A model generated the notes under the pieces. It made no database searches and was not told where the DNA came from. It saw nothing but the letters and a program-made list of their open reading frames with translations. Position numbers and translations under genes: made by a program. Shown piece by piece: positions 53,210 through 64,000 of a stretch of DNA of 64,000 nt. The stretch lies in assembly GCA_965153455.1 (NCBI GenBank), contig OZ234493.1, positions 22,186,213 to 22,250,212 on the forward strand, written 5' to 3'. Source of the stretch: Sphagnum compactum (taxonomy: Eukaryota > Bryophyta > Sphagnopsida > Sphagnales). Position 1 is the first letter of the stretch. Every line of letters starts with the position of its first letter.

Positions 53210-53533
53210 CGAGAAAAAGAAGAGTGGAGAATTAGCCAAGAGACATGTGTGTCGGTCCCACATCCGTTATGTAGCTCAGGCACGCAAGCCTGCTTGCTAC
53301 CTTCCGTAGACTCCTGCCTATCCTTCATCTTCCGTCTCTTGTATGCCGCGCCCACCCCCTCCCACGTTAAGACCATTTCCACCGCCACTTTTCAAGCACC
53401 CCAAAAATAATCACTCCCTGTTGCTGCTGCTTCCTTCATCGTGAGCTTTCTTCGAGTCATTTTTTCTGTTTTAACGCTTTCACAAGAAACCGGGGTTTTC
53501 TTTCAAGTAAAGCAGGGATAGAAAACGAGGAAT

Positions 53534-53534
<1 letters not shown>

Positions 53535-53566
<32 letters not shown>
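53535..53566 (+). repeat. (GA)n microsatellite in the SGR leader or promoter
   Basis: A pure AG/GA run of about 32 bases ends about 320 bases before the SGR start codon and is followed by GCAAGACCC. GA/CT tracts are common in plant core promoters and 5' leaders and can bind GAGA-binding (BBR/BPC) proteins. A similar run with a similar 3' flank sits in intron 1. Confidence 0.9.
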
Positions 53567-53567
<1 letters not shown>

Positions 53568-53887
53568 AAGACCCAAGATCCGTAGACAGGTGGAGATAAT
53601 TCCCTTGATCAGTTCACTTGACAATGAAGGTTGAGCTCCGCAGAAACACGAAACTGGCATTTTCTTTGAGTGGTGGACGAGATTTTGGATCATCGGCCTG
53701 AATTTGTAGGGAAAGGTGTGAAGCTTTTCTTTAAGGGGTAAATATTGGCTGAGAAAGAAACCAAGAGAAAAAAACGAAAGAGGTTAGGTGATTGATCACA
53801 CTCTTTCTGGGGAGAACTGCTATCTTGGGAGTACAAAACCCTCGAGATTTCCAAATCGTGTTTTTTTTGAGAACGGGGACAACTTAC

Positions 53888-54292
53888 ATGGCATCTTCAA
53901 GTTCTTGCAGCCTGTCGCAACCTCTGATAGGAAGCGGAAAAGATGTGACCCATGTTTTCAGACACACGGAGGGAAACACGCGTCCTGTTGTAGCCTGGGT
54001 AGCTTCGGCTTCTCAGCTCAGGGCAGAGGCGGCTGAACTCTGCAATCAAGCTTCTGTGCGCACAAATCAAACCTCTAAGACACTACTCGTGTCTGAATTT
54101 TGGAATCAGGAAAGCAGGGACAGACTCTCCACTAACGCAAGTTTGTCTGAAGCTTCAAGTCTCTTGGCTAAATCATCATCATGCCCTGTTGTGGTAAGAA
54201 AATTCTCCCTTCCTAAGGTTTGCCAAGATGCTGTAGGACACATACCGGAACTGTCTCGACGTTGAGTCAAGTCCTGCACAAATATAAAAGTT

Positions 54293-54327
<35 letters not shown>

Positions 54328-56119
54328 AGGACCCGGATGTAAATTCTTTTAGGACTTTTGTCAGTCCTCTTTCGTGCAATCCCCACCTTGAACCTCACCA
54401 TAGCCCTACTGTTTGTCACAAGGTGTCCTTGAAAGGGTGACAGTTTTGATTCATATTCTTGCTTCTTGATGTGTTGAACACTTGTAATCCTCTGCAGACG
54501 GCAAGACTGTTTGGGCCTGCTATATTTGAAGCTTCGAAGCTTAGGGTGCTTTTTCTTGGATCTGATAAGGAGCATCCTGACCGCCTTCCTCGCATCTACA
54601 CACTGACCCACAGCGATGTGACATCCAAAATTACACTTGCTGTTTCCCGAGAGATCAACAAGGCACAGGTTGGAACATACTCAAGATGCATGGCATATCT
54701 GAATACCTGCTCTCTCAGATTCCATAAACCATCTGCTTTGTTAACAGCTATTACAGTGTCTATTTTACAGTGGCAGAATCCACTTGTCAGATGAAATGAT
54801 AGTGGATTTCCAGATGTTGCAATTAAATCTAAATGCAAACTCTGGGAATGTTACAGCTCAAGGGATGGTACAGCAAGTTGCAGCGAGATGAAGTCCTGGC
54901 GGAATGGAAGAGGGTAAAAGGAACGATGTCCCTCCATGTTCACTGCCATATCAGTGGAGGCAACTTCCTGCACAACATCATTGCCAAACTCCGGTTTTAC
55001 ATCTTCCGCAAAGAGCTTCCTGTGGTATGATGCCTCAAATTCAAGCAAAGGCCTTTACTGTTATTACATATAATGTCCAGTAGCCGTTCACCATGATCTC
55101 AGTCTGTTTGTGTCAAGATAGTTAGAACTAGTACGACGTTTTGTTCCTAACTTAGTGTCAATTTTCTTTCAGGTACTGGAAGCATTCAGGCATGGTGATG
55201 AAGCCCTTCTCAAAGAATACCCAGGTAGTCTGCATAGCCATGTATGGACAATCAAGTAAAAGGATGCTATGTTCTTTGGTGAATACCTATAGAATGATTT
55301 TGATTCAGCATGCTAATTGTCATGAGATTCACAATGAAAACAAGATATTATGTGAACTTCAATCGCACACATGAATGTCAAGTTGAAGAGTAAAGATGTT
55401 TCACACTTCCAGTTCTAAAGTACAAAGTCAGCTTTGGTGGGTAGAATAACTGCACACTTGAGAAATACCATGGAGAAAGAAAAGTTTGTGTACTCATCTG
55501 AGATAGTCAATTGATGATGACAGATTTAGACAATGCTCTTGTCTGGGTCTACTTCCACTCCAATGTTGAGGAATACAATCGTGTTGAATGCTGGGGTCCA
55601 CTTGTTGAAGCAGCTAAGGTATGAACAAACACCCATGATGTACCAGTGAACAATTTCCACTGGATGCTGATCACCTAGAAAGATGATCTGATGAACAATG
55701 AATAACTCTTGGTAGTTGTTAGGTGCATCTCTATACAGTAAAGACATTGGTTCTTTTACCAAAGAGACCAGGCTTGATAACCCAATTGTCAACACCTGAA
55801 GACCACTTTAGCTACAATGCTAAATGTAGACCGTCCACAAGACACTGTTCTAGAACAGTAGGATATGTGACTGATTTATGGATATGGAACTGTGATGGAA
55901 CATCAGAGTGCAACAGAGGAAGCAAAAGAAGCAATCCATCATGCAATGGACGAAATTGAGAGAAAGTGGCCCCAACAATTACTGCCTGGGAAAGTATGTC
56001 CAATGGCATGTGAATGTTGCACACGTCATGGTACTCTGATACCATTGCCAGCGACATTCAAGCTTCTTCAAACCCAAGAGGAATATGAAGAGCAGTATGG
56101 ACAGAAAGAGACATCATGA
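53888..56119 (+). CDS. SGR: STAY-GREEN (SGR/NYE1-type) magnesium dechelatase, six exons
   Basis: SGR proteins remove the central magnesium from chlorophyll a in the chloroplast, the committing step of chlorophyll breakdown. Exons that join in frame at GT-AG introns: 53888-54193, 54498-54668, 54857-55024, 55173-55224, 55524-55618, 55907-56119 (TGA). They give 334 residues. Residues 1-102 are Ser-rich at the start (MASSSSCSLS) and look like a plastid transit peptide plus a poorly conserved stretch, longer than the roughly 50 residues before the core in Arabidopsis. The core starts at ARLFGPAIFE (about residue 104), continues with YTLTHSD, MSLHVHCHISGG and FRHGDE, and ends with LVWVYFHSN and VECWGPL. 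His140, Asp142 and Asp170 align with the His/Asp/Asp set proposed as catalytic from bacterial homologues. The C-terminus carries P-x3-C-x3-C-x-C-C (Pro291, Cys295, Cys299, Cys301, Cys302), which separates SGR from the SGR-like branch. The usual Phe-Pro after the last Cys is Thr-Arg here. The ATG at 53888 is the first in this frame. The last acceptor (55905-55906) is the least certain junction; an in-frame stop at 55868-55870 prevents an acceptor further upstream. No break is seen, so the gene is probably functional. Confidence 0.93.
54295..54326 (+). repeat. (GA)n microsatellite in SGR intron 1
   Basis: A pure GA run of about 32 bases, inside the first intron (54194-54497), is followed by GCAGGACCC. 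The flank nearly repeats the one after the upstream GA run (GCAAGACCC), so the two may come from a local duplication. Confidence 0.9.
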
Positions 56120-57479
56120 AGCCAGACCACCTATTGTGCTATATCACTTTCAAGCTTTCTTCAAACTCAAAAAGTATACACAGGAGTGTGTATGCACAGG
56201 ACTATGATTCATCTTCAAGAGGCTTCAACCTTTTCAATTAGGGTTTCCCCCTTGGTGTTGGGTATTTACTTAATTATCAAAAACTTGTCGAAATTGTTGG
56301 TTCAGCTTCAGAACCCTAAACTGCAAAGCTCTGCACCCATCAGAATGATGTTCCAATAGTGTGACAATTCATTTTGCATATTGAGCTCCCAGTCAGGCAG
56401 CTCTCAGGTGTACATACTGTGAATTATACTGTTAACATACAGTATAATTTCATTTACATTAGAAGTGTGGGAAGCAAGAAGGCTGTTGGCTTAGTTTTAT
56501 TTGATTCGTTTTACATATGCAGTCAACCCCAATCTCTGGGTTTGATTTGACACAGATTTACTTTACAAAGAATTTAGGTCTAGGGTGCACAGGAAAGTAC
56601 CTTTTGCAGTTGTTGTTGGCACCCATTTGTCAATATTTTTTCCTTAATACAACCCGTGCAATCATCATGTTGACCTTGTTTCTCGACCTGTGAGTCCTAG
56701 AAATCATAGCTTTTGTGTGTCCTGTTCTCCTTTTCCTGTTTCTCAAACATTATGCGTGGTGACTTTGGAGGAGAGCTGTGTGGTGCAGATCTGGCAAGGA
56801 CTGCGATTGGAAAGCAGTTGCCTCAGTGGAACACTATACTGTTTACTGTGATCTTGCTGAATATACTGTAGTATAGTCCAACTTTCTTCAAGCTAGAAAC
56901 TTGCCGTATGTTGACTTTGCCTCTCAGGGAGAGACTCCTTAAATCTCCACTACATCAGATAGGAGAGCTGGAGTCTTCTCTTGCTATGTTTCTTAGTATG
57001 TCCCCGACTGTCTTTGAGCTGGGAATTGCCTTATTTTGAATCACACAATGTCCTGATCACCTCAAATACAGTAAACTGCTTCAAGGAAAAAGTATCTCCT
57101 TTTAACGATGCTCAAGATCAACCACTGCTAGAACTCTAAAGTGCAGACTGACCTCCCCAGATCAGTTCTCCCCAATCCTCAATGTTATCTGACCGAAGAC
57201 AGGGGAGGGGAAAAGAAAAACAGCACATTGGCTTCAAGCTCGAAGCTACTGGATTGTCACTGCTTCATAAAGCCTCACAGACTGCTTCAAGATGGATACA
57301 ACTCCAGTCATCCATGCTCTTGTGTAAACTGCTTGACTTCAACGAGCAAGCACGAAAAGGCCTCACACGCGAACCTCAACATCCCCCGCAACAAACAAAC
57401 GCAAAACCAATCTATTATTACTATCAGCAGCAGTATCAGCATTCAAACAACAATTTACGTTGCGTGCATATAAATTTTC
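56120..57479. other. SGR 3' region and intergenic DNA
   Basis: A short hairpin with perfect 10-base arms lies at 56423-56432 and 56439-56448 (ATTATACTGT). The word TTCAAGCTTTCTTCAAAC shortly after the stop echoes TTCAAGCTTCTTCAAACC in the last exon. No clear AATAAA signal is near the stop, so the transcript end is unknown. Confidence 0.5.
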
Positions 57480-58470
57480 TGTCAGAGCCTCGAACTCATC
57501 CACAGAAGAAATGTCGAGGAAACGAAATCTCATTGATGCCAAATAATATTTCTGCCAAATGCTCGATCTGATCCGCAGAAGAAATTTCGAGCAAAAAAAA
57601 TCTCATTAATGCCATATATTTCTGTCCGATCCTCGAAGTATTACGCAGAAGAAATGTCGAGCAAACAAAACCTGAGTGATGCCAAATATTTCTGTGAAAT
57701 CCTCGATCGAATCCGCGGAAGAAATTTCAAGCAAACAAAAACCTCATTGATGAGGCCATATATTTCTGTGAATTCCTCGAACTAATCCGCAGAAGAAATG
57801 TGAGCAAACAAGATCTGACTGATGCTAAATATTTCTGTGAAATCCTCGCTCGAATCCGCAGAAGAAATGGCGACCAAAGAAGATCTCATTGATGCCATAT
57901 ATTTCTGTCAAATCCTCGAACTAACAATCTGTAGAAGAAATTTCGAGCAAAAAAAATTCTCATAATTTGATGCCATATTTTTATGTGAAATCCTAGAACG
58001 AATCGGCAGAAGAAATGTGAACAAACAAGATGTCACCGAAGCCATGTATTTCTGTGAAATCCTCGAACGAACCCGCAGAACAAATGTCGAGGAAACAAGA
58101 TCTCAGTGATGCCATATATTTCTGTCAAATCCCCGAACTAGCAATCCGTATACGAAATTTCGAGCAAACAAAAATCTCATAATTTGATGCCATATTTTTA
58201 TGTGAAATCCTCGAACGAATCCGCAGAAGAAATGTCGAGCAAACAAGATCTCATTGATGCCATATACTTCTGTCAAATCCTCGAACTACCTAACAATCCG
58301 CAGAAGAAATTTTCGAGCCAACAAAAATCCCATAGTTTGATGCCATATGTTTCTGTCAAATCCTGGAACGAAACGGCAGAAGAAAAATGTGAGCAAAAAA
58401 AGATCTCACCGAAGCCATATATATTTCTGTGAAAATCCTCGAACAAATCCGCGGAAGTAGTGTCGAGCAA
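57480..58470. repeat. Fourteen-copy degenerate array of 70-77 bases downstream of SGR
   Basis: The block (C/T)CGCAGAAGAAAT recurs at about 57503, 57576, 57646, 57716, 57790, 57859, 57932, 58007, 58076, 58148, 58224, 58301, 58377 and 58452. The consensus runs GATGCCATATATTTCTGTGA, AATCCTCGAACGAATCCGCA, GAAGAAATGTCGAGCAAACA, AGATCTCATT (70 bases). From copy 7 there are higher-order units: variants with CTAACAATC, with CATAATTTGATGCC and with ACCGAAGCCAT follow each other. Unit length is not a multiple of three and stops occur, so the array is not one protein. Confidence 0.9.
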
Positions 58471-60734
58471 ACAAGATCTGAGATGTGTGCTGGTTGTTTC
58501 CGTCGTGATTTCGCAAACACTTTGAAGCATCAGCAGCGGATAGAAGTGGGCCAAATTTTCCTCGTCTTCGTCGTCGAGTGGGAATTTTGATTCTATTATA
58601 ATAAAATAAATAAATAAATGCTTTTTGGAGGATAAGGTGTTGCTAGGACAGCCTCCTCATTGGTCGCTACGGATTGTTTCTCACCAACAATGGGATGAAT
58701 GAATAATAGGATCAATCACGTCCCTATGAATGAATGAATGAATGAATTTGTCGATGTTGGAACTTATATTTCATTTATTGTTGAATTGATGTGATATTTT
58801 TTTTATTTTTATTCTCCTGAAAGTTATTTTTAAATATCAACTTGTCATTTGAAAGGAACTTCTAAAGTTTGTTTGTCACAATCAATGTTTTTCTTGCGTG
58901 AGATTTTGCCAAAACAAAAAATACAAATTATATATATATATATATATCACAATATTCCTGTTTTTCTGGAAAATTCATCAAATTTCGAAAATGACTTTTT
59001 TGGGAAAATTTCACCAAAGTTGGATTCTGATTTTAATTTGATAACGTTTTTTAAACTAGTTTTTTTATTGTTTAGAAATTAGATATATTCTAAAAACCTT
59101 ATCATCGTCTTATGGTAAATCTCTCTTGGGATGCTAGCCAATGATGTAACATCAAAAATTTGGAAAACAATGCAACGTTGGGCAAGGATATCCTTTTTAA
59201 TGTAGTTAAACAAATAATGGTAAACAATTTTTTTCAAAATATGTATCAATTATGTAAAAATAAATAGGCTTCAAAATTTTGTAAATTGGGTAAAGGTACA
59301 TGTATAAAGGCTTTGCAAAATTATTAATCCTGATAAGGGTAAAACTAGGGTAAAAAACATTTACACAAGTCTAGCACATTTTTAAGTGAAGATAGTACAA
59401 TCTACAAGAGTTCAAAGAGCATATCGTAAGAATTTTTTCTAAAGCAATTAATGTAAAGATATATCTCAATTGTATACATTTGGAAACCAACTTCCTACCA
59501 AGTTATTTAAGTTATTTTTTATGAAGTTATAGTTATTTGAGATATTTGTGTTACATGCACATATTTTTAGGACTACGAGATATGTTAAGTAAGTTTATTT
59601 AAATAATTGTAGTTAAGTTTAGTGTGAAATATCTTGATGCATGAGATGTCTAGTGCCATGTGCCTTCTAGTGTAGGTAACATTTGCATGGGGAGTTCACT
59701 TCTTATTTAGACTAGGTAAAAACTCGGGTGAATTATAAGTTTGTAACAACATCTCTATGATCGTAGAAAGCTTGTAGTAAAAATCAATGTTTTTATCATT
59801 TCTATTCTTTCATTGATTCATTGTCAATTTCCAACACATATTAGCAAGGTAAAATAAATAGACTCAAATAAGTTAAAAACATTTATCGTATGTTAAGTGA
59901 TTAAAAGGGTAACCAAATGTTTTACAAATCAAATAAGGTGTATAATTACCCTATAAAACATGCCCAACAACAATGGTTGATTGATTTTTACAGTATTTTT
60001 TGGATGAACAATTACAAAAAAACAACATTGTGAATTTTTTGTGGGCCAGTAAATGTGCACAAGTTCAAAGTGCCTTATAACTATAACACGAAATGATTGT
60101 TCCTTAGCCATAAATGAATGTTTCTCATTGGCCAACTACATCGATTGTCATAACTGATGAAATATAAAAAAATCTTTCACTTTGCACAATTTAGTGTTGT
60201 CTGGTTATTAATTTCTAGACTTATTGTGTGAATACCGTTAGAACATATTTCATTTTGTTAACAAAGAAAAATATGCATTCCAAAAGAAAATTCAATTTAT
60301 TACACCAAATAGTTACACATTTATTTTCTAAAATTTTTTTGGCATGTTATGAATGTAAGGGTTTTCAATTTTCAAACATGATAGATATGCACAAAAATTA
60401 TGCATATAAAATTTTCAATTCTATGGCTTACCAAAAAACTTACAAGAATATAGCTTACACTCCCATAACAAAGCCAACGTAAACAAGTCTAAAACAAAAT
60501 GAGGGAATTGAACCCCATAACTCTGCCCAATTGTAACACAAGTTTTTTGCCCCAACCACACCCCACACAAACTCACCCTAGCCCCACAAAATGAATCACC
60601 ATCAATTTGCATTGTTAAAAAAAATATGTTTTCAATTGAGTTCTAGTTTTCCTTTGTCAAAGACTTTTCTACTTTCAAATATTGCTTGAAATTTGAATTT
60701 GCTTGCAATTGGCACACAAATCATCATGTCAATT

Positions 60735-62840
60735 CTTCATCACAATAATATTCCAGTCTATGTTTTCCACTTGCAAGTGGCTTTAAAGCTATCAACACCC
60801 AAGCAAGAGTAAAAACTTGTTAAGTTTCTATTTGTGAACCTAAGAATACAAAAAAATATTTCACAAGGAAACCCACATTTGGAAATTGGCCTTCATACAT
60901 GTGCCGCCAATTTAATGGATTTGTACATGTAGAAATGAAAAAATAGAGGGTCTAGTGAATAGAGATAATTCTCTAGTAACTAATGTTCGAAAAGATTCTT
61001 CAATTGAGGCCCCCCACACCAAACATATTTTCTTCAAGTTCTAATCTCACAACATCAACTTCTACTACAACATGTGAAGTGATGGTAAGGTTTAATTAAT
61101 CAAAACATGCCATGAAAAAAGGAATGACAACCTTGACATTCATATTTAAATACTAGTCGAATTACATTCCCACTTTCCACCAAGAATCCATAATGTGTGA
61201 AACCTTGAAGTGTGGATCCAACATGACAGCCATCATGTTGTGAGCATATTGTGCATCAAAAGACTTCAAAAGACTCCAAAAAAAGGTTTGATTACCCTTA
61301 TTACCTCTAGCCACATATTGTTGTGTAAAAAGAAGATCTCAACATCAAAAGGGTCAAAGATTTCAAACTTGTTAGAACTTGTTGTAGCATAACTTCCATG
61401 TCCATGGGTAATAATTGTTGTCAAAACATCTAGTAACAACTAATGGCCTTTAGATTAATTCATCACACATGTCGATACAATAGGATTCAAAGTAGATGTG
61501 ATTGCCTCATCAGTAGCCCACACTTGGGCTTTAGGTACTATTTGTTTGTAAAACAATAGATTTCTTTCACCATGACAAAAAATTATGGCATTTTTAAACT
61601 CAAGGGTTTCTTCAAACATAATGACCTTGTTGATGAATTCAATTTTTATGGTGTTTACATGTGACAATGGATCGAAATGCAATCAAAATTGGATGTATAA
61701 AAACTATTAAAAGTATCACAACTTTAAATTCATTTATTTTGAATTTATTTAGAAAATACATTTAGTTGATTTAGGCCATAAAAACAAAATAAATCAATAG
61801 AATCTTGAATATCAAATTGTTTTTTGCTTGTTTCTTTGAGTAAATGTGCACCAATTACATTATAAAGCTTGTTTAAAACACCGTATTTGACAGTATTATA
61901 CCTTTTTTTACTATTTAATAATTCTACTTCAATTTGATAGATAAATAAAACAAACACCTAAGGCATTTATATCTTTAATGGAAGAACATTTTACAATTTA
62001 CAAACATCTTAATCATCATCATTATTATTACATAAAGTATCGTTAAAAAATTATATTTAATTGAAATATGGACTTCATGGTTTTATTCAATTGGAAAGAA
62101 CTTTGATGGAAAATTATTTTTTGTACATATATACATTGATTCACAAATTTTTATAAACAAATTCCAACTAAAAGAAGCCTTTCTTAGTCCTTTTGTTAAA
62201 ATAATGATTTTGTGATAAGTAATTTTGTGATAGGTGATTTTGTGCATGTTACAAATGTATTCTAAAAAACTATTACATCATTATTATTTGCACCAATTTT
62301 GATGTAACATAATGATAGATTGAGATGTGAGCCACCTTTAATTGCACATTTTGACTATTAATAAACCTTTTCCAATTATGTCCCCAAAAATTTCAAATTT
62401 GGTTTACATATTGAAAACTGTAGAGTTGTGACAATTTTTTTGGGTCCATTGTACCATGCAAACACCTTTCATGGGAATGGTTATTTTTTATTGTCACATC
62501 TCACTTTCAAAATGAGCCTACTCGCATTCTTGTTTCCCTTTCCCAAACTTTTTGGTATAAACTAATTTGAATTTCTTTCACATTCACATTCCTTAACCTA
62601 GTAAAGGTTTTGTTGTCATTTGTAGCATATTGATATGTTTTAATCATCACATGCGCCTTCACAAACCTTGAAAATCTTCAAAGGTTCATAATCAATGATG
62701 GAATGCAAAGTTGCTGCCATTATTATCAAATTAATGCCCTCATTTTTTATGAACACAATTACCCAATGTAACAAATCAAATAAAATTTTAAAACAAAGAT
62801 TGCAGTTGTATCGCCATGGACTACCCAATTGTCTCATTCA
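60735..62840 (-). mobile_element. Degenerate hAT-family transposase
   Basis: Minus-strand frames give pieces of a plant hAT transposase in the right order. At 62840-62640: VIVFIKNEGINL and ATLHSIIDYEPLK (catalytic-core region). At 61690-61440: KVIMFEETLEFKNAI, PKAQVWATDEAITSTLNPIV. At 61260-61190: DAQYAHNMMAVMLDPHFK, the conserved L-D-P-x-F-K block. At 60900-60740: FPNVGFLVKYFFVFLGSQIE, then VFTLAWVLIAL, the C-terminal dimerisation (hATC) domain. The frame is broken by stops and shifts, and about 900 bases between 62640 and 61700 show no recognisable transposase. Terminal inverted repeats and an 8-base target duplication were not located. I judged the family by remembered motif patterns, not by a search. 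Confidence 0.75.
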
Positions 62841-64000
62841 CTTTAAACAACCCCATAGTAATATATGCATGGGCACTTAGATGTCACTCAAAACATTAAT
62901 AACTAGAACGAAAGTATATGCATCACTACCATAGATTAAAACTAACAAACATTATGGTTGCAAATGCAAAATTTAGCAAAACGTGTTAACCCATGGTTTT
63001 TAAAATTATGATAACAACACTTCTTCCATTAAAAAAGATCAAAAAGCAAATTGAACACAAGCACTAGAAGAAATCTTGTCCTTTGCAGTGACTAAATGTT
63101 TTAACCGACTAATAATTGACTACAGTAATAAGATATTATTTCAAATCCTACGTGTAAAAAGTTGTAATCATATATTAGTGATGCATTTGACTAGTAGACA
63201 ATGACATGGTAATAGGAAGGATGATATCATTTTTTACAAGTTTTCATCCATATGACATTCACAATTGATGACAAAATGAAGTGAATGTCCAAAATATCAT
63301 ATGAAAATGTGATTAGGATAAAATCATTTCAAATATAATTAAATAATGACTATGCAAATGACATGGACAAAATGATGTGTCATTACATACATAATATGGT
63401 CATAAAATTACTTTAAAATGATTCAAAAATGATTATTAGTATAAGTTCACACATAAAGAATTATGACATGTAAAGAATTGATTTTAATTAATATTATACA
63501 CATTAGTAACATAATTTTTCTAATTATGTTTTTCTTTAATATACTTGATATATGATGCATTTAAAAATATTTTATATGAATAAATTAATTATTACACATT
63601 GAAATAAATTTTAGTGATAAAAAATGATATTCTAAAAATATTTTCTATATTGTAATTTAAAAATAAAATAGAAATGTAAGATGTGGTAAATATATAATTT
63701 ATTTTTACATTAGATTTTTGTCATCATTTTAAGTAAAATTTTATATAATATATGTATATAAATAAATATTACACAATTATATTATAATATATGTGTAAAA
63801 TTGAATAAAATTTATAATTTCAGAAAACTATTCAATATTTAATATTTAATATTATTATTAATTCTATTTAAATTAAATTTATAAATAAAATTAATATGAT
63901 AAATATAAAAAATTATTGTATAGATACTTAGATATTATAATTGATTTACAATTGATTTATAATATTTTAAGTGGATAGATATTATGGATTCATATGTTTA
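62841..64000. other. Extremely AT-rich end of the window
   Basis: From about 63300 the sequence is almost entirely A and T, with many ATATTTAAT and TATAATAT words. No gene or repeat unit could be defined. Confidence 0.6.

Noticed and set aside
53792-53887. Upstream in-frame extension of the SGR first exon
   Set aside because: It begins with TTG, not ATG; the first in-frame ATG is at 53888 and starts a typical plastid-targeting sequence.

Overview
The window is nuclear DNA of a land plant: very AT-rich, gene-poor, full of decayed transposable elements and tandem repeats, with one well-supported intron-containing gene. That gene encodes a STAY-GREEN (SGR) magnesium dechelatase, a protein of chlorophyll breakdown. 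The kinds of elements present (a plant LINE with a zf-RVT-like tail, a Ty3/gypsy gag-pol, a hAT transposase, a CACTA-type miniature element) and the low gene density suggest a large repeat-rich plant genome. A gymnosperm or a spore-bearing plant is possible, but the species cannot be fixed from sequence alone. No rRNA gene, intact tRNA gene, CRISPR array or bacterial-style operon was seen.

Layout. 1-8.6 kb: AT-rich intergenic DNA with a tRNA-derived SINE-like unit (2.88 kb), a CCTA-rich tract (3.96-4.56 kb) and an inverted-repeat-bounded element (5.68-6.31 kb). 8.6-11.46 kb: a degenerate Ty3/gypsy gag-pol on the + strand (zinc knuckles, protease, reverse transcriptase). 13.0-18.6 kb: miniature inverted-repeat elements, some nested, and an 850-base degenerate satellite. 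21.6-22.3 kb: two further tandem repeats. 23.6-25.46 kb: a LINE whose 5' part is inverted relative to its 3' part, as expected from twin priming. 27-31 kb: telomere-motif-rich tandem repeats. 32.9-33.8 kb: a six-copy 46-base array next to another copy of the miniature element. 36.3 kb: interlocked inverted repeats. 39.2-39.7 kb: a satellite related to that at 21.6 kb. 45.4 kb: a CACTA-type miniature element with a 3-base target duplication. 46-50.3 kb: more complex DNA with possible but unrecognised exons. 50.66 kb: the best-preserved copy of the miniature-element family. 52.7-56.1 kb: upstream region and the six-exon SGR gene. 57.5-58.5 kb: a 14-copy array of about 70-75 bases. 60.7-62.8 kb: a degenerate hAT transposase on the minus strand. 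The last 450 bases are almost pure A+T.

Only the SGR gene looks functional. Its six exons join in phase at GT-AG introns to give a 334-residue protein with a plastid-type N-terminus, the conserved SGR core with all three residues proposed to be catalytic, and the C-terminal cysteine motif. The transposon proteins all carry frameshifts and stops and are fossils.
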